Part shown: in pieces, positions 1-8,109 of the stretch
Position numbering within the stretch: position 1 is the first letter of the stretch
Layout of the letters: each line of letters opens with the position of its first letter
From: Spirosoma spitsbergense DSM 19989
GTDB lineage: Bacteria > Bacteroidota > Bacteroidia > Cytophagales > Spirosomataceae
DNA: 59,736 bases
Assembly: GCF_000374085.1 (NCBI RefSeq)
Contig: NZ_KB893565.1
Span: 1-59,736 of the forward strand
Reading direction: 5' to 3'
Made by a program: the position numbers and the translations under genes
The notes under the pieces: generated by a model
Told to the model about the DNA's origin: nothing
The model's input: only the letters and a program-made list of their open reading frames with translations
Database searches by the model: none

Positions 1-276
1 AACACGTTAAAAAATCAGGGCTACGGCTTCGACCATAATTATGGGCATGGTCAGCAGTCGCTGGCCACGGTGCTGGCTTATCTAATGCTGATGGCCTTTA
101 CCACCGATCAGCTCATTCAGTGGTGCAGTCATCCGTTTGAAGTTCTCTGGCGAGAAGCCAAAACAAAAGCCAAACTTTGGGCTACCTTCCGGGCCTTGTT
201 TATGGTCAAACCCTTAACCAGTTTTAGACATCTATATCAAGAAACTGCTTACCTGTACGGAGTCGAAATTACTTGA
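1..276 (+). CDS. C-terminal part of a transposase, 5' end outside the window
   Basis: The frame is open from the first base and ends at a TGA at 274-276, giving 91 residues of a protein whose start lies upstream. The block NQGYGFDHNYGHGQQSL followed by a hydrophobic alanine/leucine-rich helix resembles the C-terminal end of DDE transposases of the ISNCY/IS1634-like kind, where a Gly/His-rich loop carries the last acidic residue of the catalytic triad. The family is recalled from motif appearance, not from a search. No terminal inverted repeat could be defined after the stop. It may belong to an intact element or to a remnant; the window cannot tell. Confidence 0.6.
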   Translation, partial: NTLKNQGYGFDHNYGHGQQSLATVLAYLMLMAFTTDQLIQWCSHPFEVLWREAKTKAKLWATFRALFMVKPLTSFRHLYQETAYLYGVEIT

Positions 277-705
277 AAACACCCAAATTAGAAACTGCTG
301 ATATATTGAGGATTTTCCGAATAAGGCGCTATAATAGAGCGAGTTAAGAGAATAAATCTTCGTGTCGATTAGTTAAGTTTATTGTTGAACCAATATGCCG
401 ATTCAAACGCTTTCCCGCCGGTACGTTTGGGTCGGCATACTGATTTTCAGGGGAATTGCGGGCTTAGAAGCCTTTTCGATACGATAGATTTAAGAGGGGA
501 TGTTACTTTTAAACCCAAAACCCATCACCATACAAAATGGAGCCTCATTCGGACGAAGCGTTGGTTCTGCTGTATGTACGTACTGGTGATACTACTACGG
601 TTATCCCGCTGCAACTCTGCGAACGAAAAAAGTGGAGGAATTTGAGAAACCAATCAACCTATCTACCGTCCAAAAACTTCCTGCCCATCCTACTGTAAAT
701 GAATT
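277..705. other. Intergenic stretch without a convincing gene
   Basis: About 430 bases between the transposase end and the DUF3078 gene. A short frame at 382-645 starts with TTG and has no recognisable composition or motif, so I do not call it. A 10-base direct repeat (AGAAACTGCT) sits at 240-249 and 290-299, one copy inside the transposase end and one just after it. No promoter of the Bacteroidota type is obvious. It may hold the right end of the insertion sequence. Confidence 0.4.
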
Positions 706-1704
706 ATGACTAAGTGTGTACTATTTGTCTTTTGCAGCTTGTGCTCCTTATATCAGGTGCTGGCTCAGGATTCGACCCGGATTACCACAAACTTCAAAGA
801 TACAGTGGCTGTAAAGCCCGATACGTCGTACTGGCAGCGGTCTTTTAGTGGGGGCGTCAATTTCAATCAGGCATCATTCAGTAACTGGTCGGGTGGGGGC
901 GTAAATTCCCTGGCAATAGGGGGGGCTATATCGGCCCGCGCGCTCTACGAAAAAGAAAAAACGTCCTGGGATAATACCGCCGATCTGCAACTGGGGTACG
1001 TTACCCAGTTAGGTAATACGCGCAAAGCCGCCGACCAGATTATCATTATCTCGGTGCTGGGGCACAAAATTGCACCCAGGTGGGATGTGTTCGTATCCGG
1101 AACCTTCAATACGTTCTTTGCTGCGGGCTATCGGTACGATAAACTCCCCGCCGACCAGACCCGATTACGGGTATCCAATTTCTTTGCACCGGCTCAGCTA
1201 ACCTTATCGACGGGTATTGCTTATAAGCCGAATGACTGGTTCTCCCTTCGAATGAGTCCCATTGCTCCGCGTTTTACATTCTTGGCCGACCAGAGCGTAC
1301 GGGTACGTCAGTTGGCCAATGGCACGTATGTTCCCGACGTTACGCAAAAAGCCTATGGCGTTGAACCTGGAAAAAGTGTTCGTACCGAGTGGCTGGCCTT
1401 TCAGTTGCAGGCGGCCCTAAACCGCAACCTGACCGATAATATATCGCTGAATGCCCGGTATCAACTCTTCTCGGAATACACGCATCTGGACAATATCAAT
1501 CATCGGCTCGACTTTTTGCTGACCGCAAAAGCAAGTCGGTATTTGAGTACAACGCTCGGCCTGATTTTGCTGTACAATAAGGACTTTAGTCCCGACCTCC
1601 AGATTCAGCAAACGCTGGCTATCGGGCTGGTTTACAATTTGAGTTCGTTCAAAAAGAAGCGGGATGCCCAGAAAGCGGATGCTCCTTTGCCCGGCCGATT
1701 TTGA
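706..1704 (+). CDS. DUF3078 family secreted protein
   Basis: A 332-residue protein with a cleavable N-terminal signal (hydrophobic core ending VLAQ at about residue 21), then a W...GGVNFNQASFSNW...GGGVNS block typical of the Bacteroidota DUF3078 family. The rest is rich in alternating aromatic/hydrophobic strands and ends in predicted beta structure, consistent with a small outer-membrane beta-barrel. Its molecular role is not known. It stands alone between the transposase remnant and mscL, so context gives no function. The ATG at 706 is the natural start because it gives a complete signal peptide. Confidence 0.75.
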   Translation: MTKCVLFVFCSLCSLYQVLAQDSTRITTNFKDTVAVKPDTSYWQRSFSGGVNFNQASFSNWSGGGVNSLAIGGAISARALYEKEKTSWDNTADLQLGYVTQLGNTRKAADQIIIISVLGHKIAPRWDVFVSGTFNTFFAAGYRYDKLPADQTRLRVSNFFAPAQLTLSTGIAYKPNDWFSLRMSPIAPRFTFLADQSVRVRQLANGTYVPDVTQKAYGVEPGKSVRTEWLAFQLQAALNRNLTDNISLNARYQLFSEYTHLDNINHRLDFLLTAKASRYLSTTLGLILLYNKDFSPDLQIQQTLAIGLVYNLSSFKKKRDAQKADAPLPGRF

Positions 1705-1777
1705 TTTTATTCGGAATAGTATATTCTTTGCCTGAATATGTTGCTTGTTTTATTGCTAACCTAAAAACCAATTAGTT

Positions 1778-2110
1778 ATGCTAAGTGAATTCAAACTATT
1801 CATTGCTCAGGGTAACGTTCTCGACCTGGCTGTCGGTGTCATTATTGGTGTTGCCTTTGGCAAAATTACTACCTCACTGGTGGAGGATATTCTTAACCCG
1901 ATTATTGGGTTAGCTCTGGGTGGTATTGATTTGAGTCAGTTGAAGATTGTCCTGAAAGAAGCGATTGGGACTGTCCCCGAAGTCGCTATCCGGTATGGTA
2001 ATTTCCTGAATGCACTCATCCAGTTTTTAATCATTGCCTGGGTTATTTTCCTGATTGTAAAAGGGGCTAACCACATGCGGTTATCCAGGTCGCTGGCTTT
2101 GAAAGAATAA
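1778..2110 (+). CDS. mscL: Large-conductance mechanosensitive channel MscL, short C-terminus
   Basis: A 110-residue inner-membrane protein. The N-terminal amphipathic segment and first membrane helix carry the family signature GNVLDLAVGVIIGVAFGKI (about residues 12-30). A second helix lies near residues 80-95 (ALIQFLIIAWVIFLIVK). MscL forms a homopentamer that opens under membrane tension and releases solutes during hypo-osmotic shock. Family members usually run to about 120-150 residues and end in a charged cytoplasmic helix bundle. Here the protein stops about 15 residues after the second helix, so that bundle is missing or minimal. A strong terminator follows, so the gene is a single transcription unit. 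Identity is secure; gating behaviour of the short form is unknown. Confidence 0.9.
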   Translation: MLSEFKLFIAQGNVLDLAVGVIIGVAFGKITTSLVEDILNPIIGLALGGIDLSQLKIVLKEAIGTVPEVAIRYGNFLNALIQFLIIAWVIFLIVKGANHMRLSRSLALKE

Positions 2111-2134
2111 CTGATTCGAAATAAATTTTTGGTG

Positions 2135-2170
2135 GAAAAGCCCCGATTGATAGCCGGGGCTTTTCTATTT
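2135..2170 (+). terminator. Rho-independent terminator after mscL
   Basis: An 11-base perfect inverted repeat (GAAAAGCCCCG at 2135-2145 and its complement at 2155-2165) with a nine-base loop. The A-rich and T-rich flanks mean it could also work in the other direction. It separates mscL from the cell-wall cluster. Confidence 0.85.
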
Positions 2171-2202
2171 ATGCGTTATTTTGCCGGTAGTATATAGTTA
2201 CC

Positions 2203-3555
2203 ATGGAAGTGCGGAAGATAGTTGTTCTTGGAGGGGGTGAAAGTGGTGTCGGTGCTGCTCTGCTGGCACAGGCTAAAGGGTTTGATATTTTCCTGTCCGA
2301 TAGAGGCTCACTGGCAGAGAGTTACCGCTCAACGCTACAGGACGCTGGTATTTCATTCGAAGAAGGGCAACATACGGAGGAACGTATTTTGACTGCCAGC
2401 GAAGTAATAAAAAGCCCCGGTATTCCGGCAACAGTGCCGTTAGTACAAAAACTCCGGGCGCAGGGAATCCCCGTTATCTCTGAAATTGAGTTTGCCGCCC
2501 GTTATACCCGTGCCCGGTTGATCGGCATTACGGGCAGCAATGGAAAAACCACTACAACCCTGCTGATTTATCACCTGCTGAAAACGGCCGGGCTGAATGT
2601 TGGGCTGGCGGGAAATATTGGGGATAGTTTTGCCGAACAGGTGATAACCGATACGTTCGATTATTTCGTGCTGGAACTGAGTAGTTTTCAATTGGACGAT
2701 ATGTACCGTACGCATCTGGACGTGATGGTGCTGCTCAACATTACCCCCGACCACCTGGACCGGTACGACTACAACTTTGACCAGTATGTAGCGTCTAAAT
2801 TCAGGATTTTACAGAACGCTTTGCCCGAAGACGATTTTATTTATTTCGCCGAAAGCCAGCCTATCCTGGCTGAAATGGCCCGGCGTATGCCCTCTGTTCA
2901 GTCCCTGCCAATCTCGCTGACAACAATTGCTTCGCCCGGTGGTTATTTGACGGATGGGCAACTGATAGCAACGAACAGGGAGCAGTCATTTGCCTTTGCA
3001 CAGGCTGAAACACCCCTTCGTGGCCCGCACAACGCCATTAATATGCTGGCGGCCATACTGGCCGCGCAGTCTGTTGGTGTATCGGAGGAGGTTATTAAAA
3101 CTGGCCTGAAAACGTTTCAGAATGCGGCCCACCGGCTCGAACCAGCCGGAGCCATCAACGGGATTCAATTCATCAATGACTCGAAAGCAACGAATGTTGA
3201 CTCGGTATTTTACGCACTGTCGAGTATGGACGCACCGGTGATATGGATTGCCGGTGGCTTAGACAAAGGCAACGACTATAGCCAGCTCGATGAATTAGTT
3301 GGTCAAAAAGTAAAAGCACTCATTTGTCTGGGCGCAGATAATCATAAATTAGTAAATTACTTTGGTAACACGATTTCGTCTATTCATGAAACCCAGTATA
3401 TTGAGGATGCTGTAGCTCAGGGGCTTGCCTGGGCAAAGCCGGGTGATGTGGTCCTGCTGTCGCCCGCCTGCGCCAGTTTTGATTTGTTCAGAAATTACGA
3501 GGATCGGGGTAACCAGTTTAAAACTGCGGTAACAAACTTAATAATGAATGCCTGA
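2203..3555 (+). CDS. murD: UDP-N-acetylmuramoylalanine--D-glutamate ligase MurD
   Basis: A 450-residue cytoplasmic Mur ligase that adds D-glutamate to UDP-MurNAc-L-Ala using ATP, the second amino-acid addition of peptidoglycan precursor synthesis. Visible features are the N-terminal Rossmann-like GGGESGVGAA segment, the ATP loop GITGSNGKTTTT (about residues 108-119), the NITPDHLDRY motif of the central domain and the C-terminal INDSKATNVDS and GGLDKGNDY motifs. Length is normal. It is the first gene of the retained half of the division and cell-wall cluster, with ftsW 47 bases downstream. The usual upstream partners murE and mraY are absent, so transcription probably starts between the mscL terminator and this gene. 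Confidence 0.97.
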   Translation: MEVRKIVVLGGGESGVGAALLAQAKGFDIFLSDRGSLAESYRSTLQDAGISFEEGQHTEERILTASEVIKSPGIPATVPLVQKLRAQGIPVISEIEFAARYTRARLIGITGSNGKTTTTLLIYHLLKTAGLNVGLAGNIGDSFAEQVITDTFDYFVLELSSFQLDDMYRTHLDVMVLLNITPDHLDRYDYNFDQYVASKFRILQNALPEDDFIYFAESQPILAEMARRMPSVQSLPISLTTIASPGGYLTDGQLIATNREQSFAFAQAETPLRGPHNAINMLAAILAAQSVGVSEEVIKTGLKTFQNAAHRLEPAGAINGIQFINDSKATNVDSVFYALSSMDAPVIWIAGGLDKGNDYSQLDELVGQKVKALICLGADNHKLVNYFGNTISSIHETQYIEDAVAQGLAWAKPGDVVLLSPACASFDLFRNYEDRGNQFKTAVTNLIMNA

Positions 3556-3602
3556 AAACGCATTCATCATTTATAATCGCACCGGCGACCCGGTCAAAAA
3601 AT

Positions 3603-4724
3603 ATGGCACTAGGCGAATGGATTCGTACGCACCTAAAAGGTGACCGCCAAATCTGGTGGATTGTTCTTTATCTTTCTATCATGAGTATCCTGGTTGTGTA
3701 TAGCGCAACGGGTACCAAAGCATTCAGAGAACTGGATGGCAACACCGAAGCCTTCCTGCTCAAGCACGGGCTACTGCTGTTGATTGGTATTGCGTGTACG
3801 TATTTCGCCCACAAAATCAATTACGTTCACTACGCTCAACTGTCGAAGTTTGGTCTTTGGCTGTCTATTCCCCTGTTGCTGTGGGCTTATTGGAAGGGAG
3901 AAACGTTGAATGATGCATCCCGCTGGGTGACCATTCCCATTATCAATCAAACGTTTCAGCCTTCTGATCTGGCCAAGCTGGCCCTTATTTCCAATCTGGC
4001 CGCTATGCTGGCCAAGCGGCAGCGTTTCATGGACAATCCGGCGGTGCTGTTCAATCTTATTCTGTGGATTGCCATTATTTGCTCACTCATTATTCTCTCA
4101 AATACGTCGACTGCTTTACTGCTGGCGGCCACGTGTTTTTTGCTGATGTACATTGGGCGGGTACCCGTTCGCTACCTGGGCTACATGATTGTTGCCTGCC
4201 TGTTGTTCGGTGGTATTGCTCTGGCCTATGGGCAGCGGTTAGGTACGGCCGTTAGCCGGGTAAGTATGTTCACCCGGTCGGATACGATTCCGTTTCAGGT
4301 CGAGCAGTCATACATTGCGCTGGCCAACGGAGGTATTACCGGGCAAGGTCCGGGCAACAGTCACCAGCGCAATACGCTGCCCAATCCATTTTCCGATTTC
4401 ATCTATGCCATTATTGTGGAGGAATATGGCCTGTTACTGGGCGGCATACCCGTGGTACTGGCTTACCTCTGGTTTTTGTGGCGAGGGTTAAAAACACTCC
4501 AAAAAGCAACCCGACCGTTTGGTGGATTATTATCGGCAGGGCTTACGTTCAGCATTGTTTTTCAGGCATTTGCCAGTATCTGCGTAGCTGTCGGTCTGGC
4601 TCCCGTAACGGGTCAGCCCTTGCCGTTGCTGAGTATGGGAGGCACATCGCTTATATTCACCGGTCTGGCGGTTGGTATTATTCTGAGCGTCAGCCGGGAT
4701 GAAGCCGACGAGAGTAAAATATAA
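3603..4724 (+). CDS. ftsW: FtsW-type SEDS peptidoglycan glycosyltransferase
   Basis: A 373-residue polytopic inner-membrane protein of the SEDS family, with roughly ten hydrophobic segments. Conserved blocks are WVTIPIINQTFQPSDLAKLAL, EEYGLLLGG and the terminal TGQPLPLLSMGGTSL stretch. FtsW polymerises lipid II into glycan at the division septum together with its class B penicillin-binding protein FtsI, which is not encoded here. Its place between murD and murG identifies it as FtsW rather than the elongation paralogue RodA. murG begins five bases after its stop, so the two are almost certainly co-transcribed and probably translationally coupled. Confidence 0.95.
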   Translation: MALGEWIRTHLKGDRQIWWIVLYLSIMSILVVYSATGTKAFRELDGNTEAFLLKHGLLLLIGIACTYFAHKINYVHYAQLSKFGLWLSIPLLLWAYWKGETLNDASRWVTIPIINQTFQPSDLAKLALISNLAAMLAKRQRFMDNPAVLFNLILWIAIICSLIILSNTSTALLLAATCFLLMYIGRVPVRYLGYMIVACLLFGGIALAYGQRLGTAVSRVSMFTRSDTIPFQVEQSYIALANGGITGQGPGNSHQRNTLPNPFSDFIYAIIVEEYGLLLGGIPVVLAYLWFLWRGLKTLQKATRPFGGLLSAGLTFSIVFQAFASICVAVGLAPVTGQPLPLLSMGGTSLIFTGLAVGIILSVSRDEADESKI

Positions 4725-4729
4725 ACGAT

Positions 4730-5827
4730 ATGAAAGTTATCATTAGCGGGGGCGGAACCGGCGGCCATATCTATCCGGCTATTGCCATTGCCAATGAACT
4801 GAAAACCATTGACCCAACCACCGAAATCCTGTTCGTTGGGGCCGAAGGTAAAATGGAAATGGAAAAAGTACCCCGTGCCGGTTATGCTATTGTGGGCTTG
4901 CCGGTAGTTGGCATAAAACGCGAACTGACGCTGGATAACCTTGGCTTTCCAATAAAGTTAGGACGGAGTTTACTGCGTGCCCGGCAAATTGTCCGCGACT
5001 TTCAACCCGATGCCGCCGTAGGTGTTGGCGGATACGCCAGCGGTCCTGTTCTGCTGGCTGCGTCGCTGAAAGGAATCCCAACGCTGATTCAGGAACAGAA
5101 TTCTTATGCTGGGCTGACCAATAAAGTGCTGGCCCGCTGGGCAAAACGTATCTGCGTTGCCTATCCGGGTATGGAAGCTTTCTTCCCCGCCGATAAAATA
5201 AAACGAACGGGTAACCCCGTCCGAAGCGATATCCAGTCTGCCGATGGGCAGGTTGAGGCTGGTCGTGCCTTATTTGCCCTTGAGGTTAATCGTCCTACGC
5301 TCTTAATTATTGGCGGTAGTCAGGGAGCACGAACTATTAATGAAAGCATTGAGGCTGGGCTGTCCCGCTTTATTGATGCTGGCGTTCAGGTAATCTGGCA
5401 AACAGGTACGGCTTTTATTGAGCGGGCGAGGGCAGCCGTTGCAATGCTTGGTTCGCCCCTGATTAAGCCTTACGATTTTATTTACGATATGGACAAAGCC
5501 TACGCCGTTGCTGATGCTGTCGTGTCGCGGGCGGGTGCCCTGTCGGTGTCCGAACTGTGTCTGGTAGGCCGTGCGGCTATTCTGGTGCCTTTCCCGAATG
5601 CGTCCGAAGATCATCAGACCAAAAATGCGATGAGCCTGGTCGATAATAAAGCCGCTTTGCTCGTTAGCGATCAGAAAGCGCGGGCCGAACTTATTACAAC
5701 CGCATTGACTCTGCTCAACAATCCGGCTCAACGGCAGGAATTAAGTACCCGAATCAAAACATTAGCCAAGCCCAATGCCGCCCGCGACATTGCTGAAGAA
5801 ATAATAAAACTAACCAAACGCACTTGA
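4730..5827 (+). CDS. murG: Lipid II-forming GlcNAc transferase MurG
   Basis: A 365-residue GT28 glycosyltransferase that moves GlcNAc from UDP-GlcNAc onto lipid I at the cytoplasmic membrane face. The N-terminal glycine loop GGGTGGH (residues 7-13), the GVGGYASGP segment, the QEQNSYAGLTNK segment and the C-terminal GGSQGAR and SRAGALSVSEL donor-binding motifs are all present. Length is typical. It follows ftsW almost directly and precedes murC with a 78-base gap carrying a short tandem repeat. Confidence 0.97.
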   Translation: MKVIISGGGTGGHIYPAIAIANELKTIDPTTEILFVGAEGKMEMEKVPRAGYAIVGLPVVGIKRELTLDNLGFPIKLGRSLLRARQIVRDFQPDAAVGVGGYASGPVLLAASLKGIPTLIQEQNSYAGLTNKVLARWAKRICVAYPGMEAFFPADKIKRTGNPVRSDIQSADGQVEAGRALFALEVNRPTLLIIGGSQGARTINESIEAGLSRFIDAGVQVIWQTGTAFIERARAAVAMLGSPLIKPYDFIYDMDKAYAVADAVVSRAGALSVSELCLVGRAAILVPFPNASEDHQTKNAMSLVDNKAALLVSDQKARAELITTALTLLNNPAQRQELSTRIKTLAKPNAARDIAEEIIKLTKRT

Positions 5828-5860
5828 TTGTCGTTTCACATTGGTCGTCGCTCATCCCGG

Positions 5861-5910
5861 AATGACAATCTACTGATTACAGAATGACAACCTATTAACT
5901 AAAGAATGAC
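5861..5910 (+). repeat. 22-base tandem repeat running into the murC start codon
   Basis: The hexamer AATGAC occurs at 5861, 5883 and 5905, exactly 22 bases apart. The first two full units agree at about 17 of 22 positions. The ATG inside the third copy is the start codon of murC, so the repeat phase fixes the initiation site. Two helical turns per unit would suit a protein-binding array, but a slippage relic or remnant of a dispersed intergenic repeat is equally possible. Confidence 0.6.
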
Positions 5911-7291
5911 GCTCTCTACGTTCAAATACATTTATTTCCTGGGTATCGGTGGTATCGGCATGAGTGCCCTGGCTCGTTGGTTTGGGGTTAATGGCTACAC
6001 CGTGGCGGGGTATGATAAGACGCCAACGGCACTAACGGACGCCTTACAGGCAGAAGGTATGGTCGTTCATTTTGCGGACGATGTTGAATTGATACCAGCC
6101 GCATTCCGGGAAAACCCCGCTGAAACCCTGGTGATTTACACCCCCGCTGTTCCGAAAAGCCATACCGAGTACATTTATTTCACGGAGAATGACTTCACGC
6201 TCCAGAAACGTTCGCAGGTCCTGGGTTTGCTGGCCGGGCAGATGACAACAATCGGCGTGGCGGGTACGCATGGCAAAACCACAACGTCGTCGATGGTAGC
6301 GCATATTCTGCGCGATTCGGGGGTGAACTGTGCGGCTTTTCTGGGTGGCATTACCAATAACTACGGTACTAACTTTTTACTCAACCAACCCGCCGATGAC
6401 CTGAAATCGGTAGTTTGCGTGGTGGAAGCGGACGAGTTTGATCGCTCTTTTCTGACACTGTTTCCCAAATATGCCATCGTCACCTCAACGGATGCCGATC
6501 ACCTGGATATCTACGGTGCACATGATGCGGTGCTGGAATCGTTCGGAAAGTTCGTTAGTCAGATTGAAGATGACGGGGTACTATTTATGAAAGAAGGGTT
6601 GTCGCTAACCGATAAAACAGCCGCGCAGGTGCGACCCTATTCACTCCAATCGGGGCAGTATCACAGCCAGAATCTTCGGATAGAACAGGCGACGTTCGTA
6701 TTTGACCTGGTACATCCGCAGGGCGTAATCGCTGACATCGCCATGCTGATTCCCGGTTTTCATAACGTAGAGAATGCTGTAGCGGCTGGGGCTGTAGCGT
6801 TGGAAGTAGGCGTTCCGCCCGAAGCAATCCGGTCGGCACTGAACACCTACCGGGGCGTACGCCGTCGGTTTGAGTATGTTCTTAAAACCGATGAAGCCGT
6901 ATTGATCGACGATTATGCCCACCATCCGGCCGAAGTGCAGGCGTTTCTGTCATCGGTGAAAGCCTTGTACCCTGATCGGGAGTTGACGGCGGTTTTTCAG
7001 CCTCATTTGTTTAGCCGCACCCGCGATTTTGCCGACGGTTTTGCCGAAAGTCTATCGTTGGCCGACTCGGTTATCCTGCTGGATATTTATCCCGCCCGCG
7101 AATTACCGATAGAAGGAGTCACCTCCGACTTGATTTTTCGGGGCATACAATCGAAAAGCAAACGAAAATGCACCAAAGACGAGTTACCCGGCGTTGTGCG
7201 AGAAATGAAGCCTTCTCTGCTGGTTACCATTGGTGCGGGAGACATTGACCAGATGGTGCCTGTACTAAAATCGGTATTAACTGACCAATAG
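5906..7291 (+). CDS. murC: UDP-N-acetylmuramate--L-alanine ligase MurC
   Basis: A 461-residue cytoplasmic Mur ligase that joins L-alanine to UDP-MurNAc. It shows the N-terminal GIGGIGMSALARWF nucleotide fold, the ATP loop GVAGTHGKTTT (residues 117-127), EADEFDRSF and the C-terminal DDYAHHPAEV and FQPHLFSRTRDF motifs characteristic of MurC rather than the related Mpl. Length is normal. It lies between murG and ftsQ as expected. Its start codon falls inside the third copy of a 22-base repeat. Confidence 0.97.
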   Translation: MTLSTFKYIYFLGIGGIGMSALARWFGVNGYTVAGYDKTPTALTDALQAEGMVVHFADDVELIPAAFRENPAETLVIYTPAVPKSHTEYIYFTENDFTLQKRSQVLGLLAGQMTTIGVAGTHGKTTTSSMVAHILRDSGVNCAAFLGGITNNYGTNFLLNQPADDLKSVVCVVEADEFDRSFLTLFPKYAIVTSTDADHLDIYGAHDAVLESFGKFVSQIEDDGVLFMKEGLSLTDKTAAQVRPYSLQSGQYHSQNLRIEQATFVFDLVHPQGVIADIAMLIPGFHNVENAVAAGAVALEVGVPPEAIRSALNTYRGVRRRFEYVLKTDEAVLIDDYAHHPAEVQAFLSSVKALYPDRELTAVFQPHLFSRTRDFADGFAESLSLADSVILLDIYPARELPIEGVTSDLIFRGIQSKSKRKCTKDELPGVVREMKPSLLVTIGAGDIDQMVPVLKSVLTDQ

Positions 7292-7327
7292 ATAAAAAAA
7301 TTCACAAACAATCCATCTTATTTACAG

Positions 7328-8101
7328 ATGTTTTCTACCTTTAAATCATCCAAAAAGTGGTTGTTCACCCTCGGAGGGCTTTTGGGGCTGTTCGGCCTTA
7401 TTGCTTTTACCGAAATACGGTATGGGCAGAAGCACGTTGGGAAGGTAGTCATACAGATCGATCAGGTGGACGGAAACCGTTTTCTGACCCGACGCGATGT
7501 AATGGGTTACCTGACAAACGAAGGTGCAGACCCGCTTGTTGGCAAAGATTATGCCAGTGTCGACCTGAAACGGCTGGAGAAAAGGCTGAAACAACACGGA
7601 TTGATTCGGAATTGCCAGATTTCACGTGATCTGCCGGGAGATCTGCTCGTCGTTATCGAGCAACCTCATCCACTGGCCCGGTTGCTGGTTTCTGGAGATG
7701 GGGTGCGGATGATGTCGGGTCAGTATGTAAGCGAGGATGGGCGATTTTTTCCAATCTCAATGAATTACTCGGCACGTGTACCCATACTGACGGGTGGTTA
7801 TTTTGAACAGAACCGGTCGTTGGTGAGTGAACGGAATCAGTCTTTGCTGGAACTATTGAAACGGATACACGATGACCCGTTCTGGCGGGCGCAAATCGCT
7901 GAATTGTCTGTGGATAAGGAAGGGATGGTAACGATGCAGCCTCAACTGGGTAATCATCAGATTGAGTTTGGATTGCCTACTGAACTGGATGCGAAATTTA
8001 GAAAGTTAAAATTAGTCTATACGGACATTTTACCCGCTAAAACATGGGATCGTTATAGTCGGATAAACGTTCAGTATCGGAACCAAATAATTTGCGAATA
8101 A
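7328..8101 (+). CDS. ftsQ: Cell division protein FtsQ
   Basis: A 257-residue bitopic membrane protein with a short N-terminal tail, one membrane helix at about residues 11-29 and a periplasmic part. The region just after the helix (VVIQIDQVDGNRFLTRRDVMGYL) is the POTRA-like segment, followed by the FtsQ beta domain. Bacteroidota FtsQ proteins are divergent, so position between murC and ftsA supports the call as much as sequence. It would bridge early and late divisome proteins. The stop lies eight bases before the ATG of ftsA. Confidence 0.88.
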   Translation: MFSTFKSSKKWLFTLGGLLGLFGLIAFTEIRYGQKHVGKVVIQIDQVDGNRFLTRRDVMGYLTNEGADPLVGKDYASVDLKRLEKRLKQHGLIRNCQISRDLPGDLLVVIEQPHPLARLLVSGDGVRMMSGQYVSEDGRFFPISMNYSARVPILTGGYFEQNRSLVSERNQSLLELLKRIHDDPFWRAQIAELSVDKEGMVTMQPQLGNHQIEFGLPTELDAKFRKLKLVYTDILPAKTWDRYSRINVQYRNQIICE

Positions 8102-8109
8102 CAACGGGC

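Noticed and set aside
382..645. An 87-residue frame between the transposase end and DUF3078
   Set aside because: TTG start, no domain or signal, low-quality composition and no translation signal; it looks like chance.
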